This document shows, in pieces, positions 52,661 through 59,161 of a stretch of 59,161 nucleotides of DNA. Source of the stretch: JAGLTQ01 sp964605385 (GTDB taxonomy: Bacteria > Pseudomonadota > Gammaproteobacteria > UBA6429 > Thiohalophilaceae); contig CAZSCK010000006.1 of the NCBI GenBank assembly GCA_964605385.1, positions 1-59,161 on the forward strand. The letters are read 5' to 3'. The translations under genes were made by a program, and so were the position numbers. Under the pieces are notes generated by a model that was not told the DNA's origin, searched no databases, and saw only the letters and a list, made by a program, of their open reading frames with translations. Numbering within the stretch: the first letter of the stretch is position 1; every line of letters starts with the position of its first letter.

Positions 52661-53245
52661 ATGACGATTCAAACATCAGAAAAAAACATATATTGGGATT
52701 ATTACCTAGCTCTTGAAAGTGACCTTGAAAAATTAGCACGTTATATCGAATTTGATGAATCTAATTTTGAAACACATTCAATAGAATTGGCTCATTTACT
52801 ATTAGCGGCTTCATCAGAAGTTGACGTTGTAATGAAAGAATTATGCAAATTTTTATCTCCAGAATCAAAACTCGAAAATATTGATTCATATCGGGAAATA
52901 ATTAAAAAACATATGCCGCCAATTATTACTAAGAATATAATTAGTAATAGATATGGCCTTACTTTATCGCCCTGGTCAAATTGGGATGATGATAAAAATC
53001 CAGATTGGTGGAGAGGCTATAACAATATAAAACATGATCGAAGTATTCATTTCTCAAAAGCGAATTTAAAGAATGTATTGAATTCAATGGCTGGATTGTT
53101 TGTAACAAATATATATTTTAATAATGAAAAAATATGTTCTGAAAATGAAAGAGCACTCCTCGATTTGAGGCATACAATCACCCAATTAGTACCAGCTTCG
53201 AATTTATTTAGATTGGATGATATGTTTTTAAATATTGGGGAATAA
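52661..53245 (+). CDS. HEPN-like protein, island gene 4
   Basis: A 194-residue helical protein. The stretch WWRGYNNIKHDRSIHF (about 116-131) has Arg118 and His125, R-x6-H spacing as in HEPN-type RNases, with the surrounding NNIKHDR common in these proteins. Two preceding long helices (about 12-70) fit the HEPN bundle. It is separated by only 14 bases from the SEFIR gene, suggesting a linked function. Whether it is a nuclease, a nucleotide-binding accessory or a structural partner is not determined. Confidence 0.6.
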   Translation: MTIQTSEKNIYWDYYLALESDLEKLARYIEFDESNFETHSIELAHLLLAASSEVDVVMKELCKFLSPESKLENIDSYREIIKKHMPPIITKNIISNRYGLTLSPWSNWDDDKNPDWWRGYNNIKHDRSIHFSKANLKNVLNSMAGLFVTNIYFNNEKICSENERALLDLRHTITQLVPASNLFRLDDMFLNIGE

Positions 53246-53354
53246 TACATGGTGAGAATTTTTTAAATTTCCAACAATAACTAAATAATATAGTAAATTT
53301 GATATAGTGTAATAATATTTAGCACTAATTATATATTTATAAACAGAGATTTTT

Positions 53355-54917
53355 ATGACCGAAGAACAAAAACAAAAATTAGAACAACAACTTTGGAATA
53401 TCGCAAATGAGTTGCGCGGTAAAATGGGAGCTGATGAGTTCCGTGACTATATTCTTGGTTTCATTTTTTATAAATACTTGTCTGAGAAACAGCATCTTTA
53501 TGCTAACAACTTACTAGAAACAGAAGTGGTTAAAGATTATGCAGATGTAAGTAATGAAGATGATATTGAAGCAATCAAAGAAGAATCACTTATTAAGCTT
53601 GGTTATTTCCTTCGGCCTGATGAGCTATTTGAAGCGATAACAAAAAAAGGCAATGCGAATATTGAAGAGGAAAGCAATTTCATCCTCGAAGACCTGCAAA
53701 GCATTCTCAATAGTATTGAACAAAGCACCATGGGTACGGAAAGTGAAGATGATTTTAACCAACTTTTCGAAGACCTTGATTTAGGGAGTACTAAGCTTGG
53801 CCGTAGCGTTGAAGCGCGTAATACGCTTATCGCTAAAGTACTTTCACATTTGGATAAAATTGATTTTGCACTCGAAGATTCTGATTCGGATGTGTTGGGT
53901 GATGCTTATGAATATCTCATTTCTCAATTTGCATCGGGTGCGGGTAAAAAGGCAGGTGAGTTTTATACACCACAACAAGTTTCTAAAATTCTCGCAAAGA
54001 TTGTCACACTGGATAAGTCGCGCATTAAATCGGCTTACGATCCAGCCTGTGGTTCGGGCTCTTTATTATTGCGAATTTCTCGTGAAGCAGAGGTTGGAGA
54101 ATTCTTTGGGCAAGAACTAAACCGCACCACCTATAACTTAGCGCGTATGAACATGATCTTGCACGATGTGCATTTCACTAAGTTTGATATTAAGCAAGAA
54201 GACACCTTAACCCACCCACAACACTTAGATGACCGCTTTGATGTGGTCGTCGCTAATCCGCCTTTCTCTGCCAAGTGGAAAGGTAAAGACAACCCACTTA
54301 ATGAAACGGATGATCGTTTTAGTCAGTACGGTGCAATAGCACCCACATCCAAAGCCGATTTTGCATTTGTACAACACATGATTTACCAGTTGAACGACAG
54401 TGGCACTATGGCAGTTGTATTACCGCATGGCGTGTTGTTCCGTGGTGGGGCTGAGGGAAAAATCCGTGAGTACATTATAAAAGAACAAAACTTTTTAGAT
54501 GCGGTCATTGGTTTACCGGCTAATCTTTTTTACGGCACGTCTATACCCGCGAGTATTTTAATATTTAAAAAATGCCGTGTGCATGATGACAATGTTTTAT
54601 TTATAGATGCCTCACAATATTTTAAAAAAGTCGGCAATCAAAATACCTTAACGAATGATCACGTGTCAAAAATTATTGAAACTTATCGAAAACGTGAAAG
54701 TAGTGATAAGTATTCACATGTCGCGTCATTAGTTGAAATTAAAGAGAACGACTACAACTTGAACATTCCACGTTATGTGGATACTTTTGAAGAAGAAGAG
54801 CCAGTTGATATTGAAGAAGTGGCAAAAGATCTTAAAGCATTAGAAATTGATATGCAGCAAACCGATAAAACCATCACAGGTTTTTGTAAAGAGCTGGGTA
54901 TACCTACTCCGTTTTAA
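53355..54917 (+). CDS. hsdM: Type I restriction-modification methyltransferase subunit
   Basis: A 520-residue N6-adenine methyltransferase subunit. Helical N-terminal domain (1-150) with LEQQLWNIANELRGKM and IFYKYLSE as in EcoR124-type HsdM. The methyltransferase domain has GEFYTPQQVSK, motif I DPACGSG (229-235) and the catalytic NPPF (301-304). It acts with HsdS to protect the host and with HsdR to restrict. hsdS begins 14 bases after its stop. Complete and apparently functional. Confidence 0.96.
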   Translation: MTEEQKQKLEQQLWNIANELRGKMGADEFRDYILGFIFYKYLSEKQHLYANNLLETEVVKDYADVSNEDDIEAIKEESLIKLGYFLRPDELFEAITKKGNANIEEESNFILEDLQSILNSIEQSTMGTESEDDFNQLFEDLDLGSTKLGRSVEARNTLIAKVLSHLDKIDFALEDSDSDVLGDAYEYLISQFASGAGKKAGEFYTPQQVSKILAKIVTLDKSRIKSAYDPACGSGSLLLRISREAEVGEFFGQELNRTTYNLARMNMILHDVHFTKFDIKQEDTLTHPQHLDDRFDVVVANPPFSAKWKGKDNPLNETDDRFSQYGAIAPTSKADFAFVQHMIYQLNDSGTMAVVLPHGVLFRGGAEGKIREYIIKEQNFLDAVIGLPANLFYGTSIPASILIFKKCRVHDDNVLFIDASQYFKKVGNQNTLTNDHVSKIIETYRKRESSDKYSHVASLVEIKENDYNLNIPRYVDTFEEEEPVDIEEVAKDLKALEIDMQQTDKTITGFCKELGIPTPF

Positions 54918-54931
54918 TTTTAAGAATAAAT

Positions 54932-56166
54932 ATGACCACAACACAAAAACAAAATATGCCTGCTTTGCGATTTTCTGAGTTTAGCGAGAAATGGACAATT
55001 GATAGATTAAGTAAGCTTAATCTAAATGTTGTTGATGGTGATCGTGGCGTAAATTACCCTAATAAAACCGATTTCACCAAATTAGGTTATTGCTTGTTTT
55101 TGAATGCTAAGAATGTGACAAAAACCGGCTTTTCATTTGAAGAGTTAGCTTTTATTTCAAAAGATAAAGACGCAGCAATGAGTAAAGGAAAGCTGAATAA
55201 AGGAGATGTTTTACTTACAACCAGAGGATCAGTTGGACATATTGCGTTATATGACAACACTATAGAATATGAAAATATAAGAATTAATTCTGGAATGGTG
55301 ATTCTTAGAAGCCTTGATGATTATCTTATACCTGGGTTTCTCTATTTTTTATTCATTTCTCCAATGGTTACGGCTCAGATTAAAAGAACAGCATTTGGCA
55401 GTGCTCAGCCACAACTTACAGTAAAAGAGATAAATCGCTTTTGGTTGAAAATTCCTAAATCCAATGAACAACAAAAAATCGCCGCATTCCTCACCTCGAT
55501 TGATACCAAAATTGAACAGATCGGTAAGAAAAAAGCTTTATTAGAAAAATACAAAAAAGGCATGATGCAAAAGATTTTTAATCAAGAAATTCGATTTAAA
55601 GATGAGCAAGGTAACGATTTTCCTGATTGGGAAGAAAAGAGATTAAAAAATGTTGCAGTTATTACAACAGGAAGTACTCCTCCGACTCAGGATAGAACTT
55701 TTTATGGAGGAGAAGAACTCTTTGTTTCACCTACAGACTTAAGTGGTTCTCGTAGTATTTATAAAACTAAAACTCAACTTACTAAATCTGGATTTAAGAA
55801 GGGACGGAGCGTTGGTGTTGGTGCAGTACTTTTTGTATGTATTGGCTCAACAATAGGAAAGGTTGGTCAATGTGTGAAAGTGTGTACGACAAACCAGCAG
55901 ATCAATGCTTTAGAGGCAAATGAAAATAATTTGAATGATTTTATTTATTCACTACTTGAGCTAGAAGCACCAAAAATAAAATTACTAGCAGGTACTCAGG
56001 CCGTGCCTCAAATAAATAAATCTGACTTTGGAAATTTAAAATTTCACTTTCCTATAATAGAAGAACAACAGAAAATTGCCAATTTCCTTTCTGCCCTTGA
56101 TCAAAAAATCGACCTCATTGCCCAGCTTGAAATTTTGGGCTTTAATAAGGTTCGTATTGATGATGA
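54932..56166 (+). CDS. hsdS: Type I restriction-modification specificity subunit (3' end in an assembly gap)
   Basis: The DNA-recognition subunit. Two target-recognition domains (about 8-165 and 215-380) alternate with conserved helical regions: CR1 NEQQKIAAFLTSIDTKIEQI with LEKYKKGMMQKIFNQ, and CR2 EEQQKIANFLSALDQKIDLI. After CR2 the sequence does not continue with the expected helix ending but changes into QLEILGFNKVRIDD, which belongs to the HsdR N-terminus. The frame has no stop before the gap. It is either fused to hsdR or misassembled; see the findings. Confidence 0.88.
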
Positions 56167-56321
56167 NNNNNNNNNNNNNNNNNNNNNNNNNNNNNNNNNN
56201 NNNNNNNNNNNNNNNNNNNNNNNNNNNNNNNNNNNNNNNNNNNNNNNNNNNNNNNNNNNNNNNNNNACCTCATTGCCCAGCTTGAAATTTTGGGCTTTAA
56301 TAAGGTTCGTATTGATGATGA
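56112..56321. other. Assembly gap (N 56167-56266) flanked by a 55-bp duplicate
   Basis: The bases 56112-56166 and 56267-56321 are identical. Collapsing them (155 bases removed) puts hsdS and hsdR in one reading frame. Confidence 0.9.
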
Positions 56322-59073
56322 AAGTGCTTTGTTGATAAATTTAAAAACACAGTTAGAAAAACACAATGAAACAATATTATCCGATGGTGAGTTTAAACAA
56401 ATTTTAAACAAGTTGGCCAAGGGAAACATCTTTGAAAAAGCTAAAATTCTGCGCGATAAAATTGCATACACAAAAGATGATGGTGAAACAGGTTATATTG
56501 AATTAATCAATCAAATCAAATGGTGTAAAAATGAATACCAGGTGACACATCAAGTCACTATGAAAGATAAATACACCAACCGTTACGATGTGACGATTTT
56601 AGTAAATGGCTTACCTCTGGTGCAAATTGAACTTAAACGCCGTGGTTTGGAAATGAAAGAAGCGTTTAACCAAACCAATCGTTATCATCGCCATTCCTTT
56701 TCGGCGGGTTATGGTTTATTTGGTTATATCCAACTTTTTGTTATTAGTAATGGAGTGAATACAAAGTATTACGCCAACAATCCAGTCAATAAACGTGACT
56801 TTAAACAAACTTTTTTTTGGGCAGATAAAGACAATAAAAAAATCACTCAGTTGAGTGAATTTGCCGAAGTATTTTTAGAAAAGTGTCAGCTTTCAAAGCT
56901 AATTACAAAATATGTCGTGCTTAATGAAAGCGAAAGCATGTTGATGGCGTTGCGCCCTTATCAATACTACGCAGTTGAAGCGATTGTTGAGCAGGTATTA
57001 AACACAGAGAAGTATGGTTATATTTGGCATACCACGGGTTCGGGTAAAACACTCACTTCATTTAAGACCGCACAAATTCTGACGCAATCGCCGCATGTGC
57101 ATAAGGTGGTGTTTGTGGTCGATAGAAAAGACCTCGATTTTCAAACCATTAAAGAATTCAACAGTTTTTCTGAAGGCAGTGTTGATGCCACTACGGACAC
57201 TAAAAAGCTAGTAAAGCAGTTTGGTAACGACACGCCTTTAATCGTGACGACTTTACAAAAACTCAATACCGCGATAAGCAAAGATAAATATTTATCCAGC
57301 ATGTCAGGGCTGCAAGATAAACGGATGGTGTTTATTTTTGATGAGTGCCATCGTAGTCAGTTTGGCGATACACATAATCGGATTAAAGATTTTTTCCATA
57401 ATGTACAAATGTTTGGTTTTACCGGCACGCCTATTTTTGCCAAAAATGCGGCTAAGAATGCGCTTGGTAAACGAACGACGAAAGACTTATTTGGTGAGTG
57501 TTTGCATAAGTATGTTATCACCGATGCGATACGCGATGAAAATGTGTTGAAGTTCTCGATTGAATATATTCGCACAGTGAAACAAAAAGAGGGTGTGGTC
57601 GATATTGAAGTTGAAGCCATTGATACGGCTGAGGTAATGGAAGCACCTGAACGCTTAAATAATATTACCGATTATATTATTGCTAATCACGGTCGTAAAA
57701 CACATGCCGGTGAGTTTACGGCCATTTTTTGCGTTTCTAATGTTAAGACATTAATGGCTTATTATGAGCTACTGAGAAATAAAAAAGAGGCGGGTGAACA
57801 TACACTAAAAATTGCCACGATTTTTTCTTATCAGGCTAATGAAGAAGATAGTGATGCGAATGGATTCATAGATACTGATATACCAATGGGTGTAAAAGAT
57901 AGCCAAGGCATCTATCAAGTAGAGAACAAACATAGCCGTGAAAAGTTGGATGACTATATCAACGATTATAATGAAATGTTTGGTGCTAACTTCTCAACCG
58001 ATAATTTCTATGGTTATTATAAAGATATTGGTAAGCGAGTTAAAAATCGTCAGGTAGATATTCTGTTAGTGGTTAATATGTTTTTAACAGGTTTTGATAG
58101 TAAGCCACTTAATACCATTTATGTGGATAAAAACCTTAAGTACCACGGTTTGATTCAAGCGTATTCACGAACCAACCGAATAATGGGGCAAAAGAAATCG
58201 CAGGGTAATGTAGTTTGTTTTCGTAACTTAAAAGATGCAACAGATCAGGCGATTGAGTTATTCGCCAATAAGAATGCGGTTGAAGATATTATATTGGCTC
58301 CCTACGAGGAGTATATAAAGCTTTTCTCAGCGTCATTTGCTAATTTACAAGCGATTGCACCAACGGTTGAAAGTGTTGATGAGCTGCTTACAGAAGAAGA
58401 TGAACTAAAGTTTATTCAGGCCTTTCGTGAAATTATTAGACTTAAGAATGTATTGGAATGTTTTACTGAATTCAGTTTTGATGATCTGCCAATGGATGAA
58501 CAGCTCTTTGCTGATTACAGAAGTAAATACCTTGATCTCTATGACAAGGTGAGAAGTGATAACGAGAAAGAAAAAGTCTCCATTCTTGATGATATTGATT
58601 TTGAGCTAGAACTTATCCGCAGAGATAAAATTAATGTAAGTTACATCATTTCGTTATTGCGTAACCTACAAAATATAAACGCTGCTGACAAAGAGAAACA
58701 ACATAAAGTTATATTGGCTATCCTTGATACAGAAACACAGCTGCGCAGCAAGAGAGAGCTTATAGAGAAATTTATTGCCAATAACTTCCCAGATATTCCA
58801 AAAGGCGGAGATATTGGTGAAGCGTTTGAAAGTTTCTGGGCTGAAGAAAAGCAAAAAGCAGTTAAAGAGCTAAGTGATAGTGAAGGCTTGGATTTGGATG
58901 GACTACAGAAAATTATCGGTGATTATTTGTTTACTGAGAAAACACCTATGCGAGATGATGTGGTTGGAATAATGGAAAAGAGACCAAACTTAAAAGAGCG
59001 TCGCACCGTATCTGAGCGGATTATCGGTAAGATTAAGGCTTTTGTTGAGACTTTTATTGATGGGGTAGATTGA
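56269..59073 (+). CDS. hsdR: Type I restriction endonuclease/translocase subunit (5' end abnormal)
   Basis: The motor and nuclease subunit of an EcoR124-type system. Nuclease site: D100, then E114-x-K116 (residues counted from the TTG at 56290), with the same spacing as the catalytic D-E-x-K of EcoR124. It lies about 50 residues closer to the N-terminus. Walker A TGSGKT (249-254), DECHRSQFGD (351-360) and MFLTGFDS follow. The C-terminal helicase and HsdM-contact regions are complete to residue 927. No credible start codon with a ribosome-binding site exists on the right of the gap, so the N-terminus is either fused to HsdS or missing. The stop is 31 bases from the island boundary. Confidence 0.9.
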   Translation, partial: LIAQLEILGFNKVRIDDESALLINLKTQLEKHNETILSDGEFKQILNKLAKGNIFEKAKILRDKIAYTKDDGETGYIELINQIKWCKNEYQVTHQVTMKDKYTNRYDVTILVNGLPLVQIELKRRGLEMKEAFNQTNRYHRHSFSAGYGLFGYIQLFVISNGVNTKYYANNPVNKRDFKQTFFWADKDNKKITQLSEFAEVFLEKCQLSKLITKYVVLNESESMLMALRPYQYYAVEAIVEQVLNTEKYGYIWHTTGSGKTLTSFKTAQILTQSPHVHKVVFVVDRKDLDFQTIKEFNSFSEGSVDATTDTKKLVKQFGNDTPLIVTTLQKLNTAISKDKYLSSMSGLQDKRMVFIFDECHRSQFGDTHNRIKDFFHNVQMFGFTGTPIFAKNAAKNALGKRTTKDLFGECLHKYVITDAIRDENVLKFSIEYIRTVKQKEGVVDIEVEAIDTAEVMEAPERLNNITDYIIANHGRKTHAGEFTAIFCVSNVKTLMAYYELLRNKKEAGEHTLKIATIFSYQANEEDSDANGFIDTDIPMGVKDSQGIYQVENKHSREKLDDYINDYNEMFGANFSTDNFYGYYKDIGKRVKNRQVDILLVVNMFLTGFDSKPLNTIYVDKNLKYHGLIQAYSRTNRIMGQKKSQGNVVCFRNLKDATDQAIELFANKNAVEDIILAPYEEYIKLFSASFANLQAIAPTVESVDELLTEEDELKFIQAFREIIRLKNVLECFTEFSFDDLPMDEQLFADYRSKYLDLYDKVRSDNEKEKVSILDDIDFELELIRRDKINVSYIISLLRNLQNINAADKEKQHKVILAILDTETQLRSKRELIEKFIANNFPDIPKGGDIGEAFESFWAEEKQKAVKELSDSEGLDLDGLQKIIGDYLFTEKTPMRDDVVGIMEKRPNLKERRTVSERIIGKIKAFVETFIDGVD

Positions 59074-59104
59074 GCAGAGAATAGACTTAAATATAACTGA
59101 AAAT

Positions 59105-59153
59105 AAAGTGGTGGCCGGACCTGGAATCGAACCAGGGACACGAGGATTTTCAA
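59105..59153. repeat. Island right boundary: 49-bp direct repeat
   Basis: Exact copy of 49670-49718. It is part of the tRNA-Phe gene that continues past the window, so this is the functional side of the integration event. Confidence 0.9.
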
Positions 59154-59161
59154 TCCTCTGC
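59109..59161 (-). tRNA. tRNA-Phe (GAA), 3' part; 5' part outside the window
   Basis: On the minus strand the sequence reads GAGGATTGAAAATCCTC (anticodon stem-loop with anticodon GAA), then the variable loop, T-arm TTCGATT, acceptor strand TCCGGCC and encoded ACCA. This is the 3' two-thirds of a phenylalanine tRNA. It is the attachment site of the island to its left. Confidence 0.92.

Noticed and set aside
1..59161. CRISPR array
   Set aside because: No evenly spaced identical short repeats with unique spacers were seen; the repeats found are palindromic elements at irregular distances.

Overview
The window reads as a scaffold of an AT-rich gammaproteobacterial chromosome, probably from a metagenome or draft assembly: it has six 100-N gaps, four of them flanked by an identical 55-bp sequence as left by a k=55 assembler. 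The gene set is gammaproteobacterial (ArgS next to an FtsN-like SPOR protein, PriA, TtcA-like ATPase, MetH, YgiQ, SlyX, AroG/F-type DAHP synthase, BipA, Dtd, YrfG, CysQ, YchJ). Sulfur-handling genes recur: two rhodaneses, a YeeE/YedE thiosulfate-type transporter, a DsrE-family protein, a SulP transporter, CysQ and a TtcA-like PP-loop enzyme. This suggests a sulfur-metabolising lineage, but no species can be named from the sequence alone.

Layout. 1-7.8 kb: a cupin, a membrane Zn-peptidase, an FtsN-like SPOR protein, argS, a membrane-anchored unknown and priA, nearly all on the minus strand and interspersed with a REP-like palindromic repeat (five copies up to 9.4 kb). 7.8-8.4 kb: a 540-bp gene-free AT-rich stretch with three consensus DnaA boxes, where gene orientation switches; it is a candidate origin or DnaA-controlled locus. 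8.4-31.6 kb: mostly plus-strand housekeeping and sulfur genes (fructosamine kinase, TtcA-like, rhodanese, metH, DnaJ-related, HAD, YeeE, methyltransferase, SulP, TrmH-like, rhodanese, GST, ygiQ, DAHP synthase, slyX) with several small unknowns and a decayed formylglycine-generating-enzyme gene. 31.8-33.0 kb: a DsrE gene cut by a gap and a scrambled stretch with attC-like half-sites around an orphan ORF. 33.0-37.5 kb: a minus-strand TRAP transporter operon (TatT-DctP-DctQ-DctM) ending in ychJ. 37.7-49.3 kb: a response regulator with a signalling-associated unknown, bipA, pip-dtd, a hybrid histidine kinase plus GAF-GGDEF pair, a YkgJ-type cysteine-cluster protein, yrfG and cysQ.

49.7-59.1 kb is a genomic island. 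A 49-bp exact copy of the 3' end of tRNA-Phe (49670-49718) is repeated at 59105-59153, where it belongs to a tRNA-Phe(GAA) gene that runs off the window. The 9.4 kb between carry only defence-type genes: a two-helix membrane protein with a GAF-like region, a 58-residue protein, a SEFIR/TIR-type protein, a HEPN-like protein, and a type I restriction-modification system (hsdM, hsdS, hsdR). No integrase gene is present. At an assembly gap, hsdS and hsdR join in one frame; collapsing the 55-bp overlap gives a single 1,328-codon S-R fusion. This is either a real deletion/fusion or an assembly-graph artefact at a short shared sequence.
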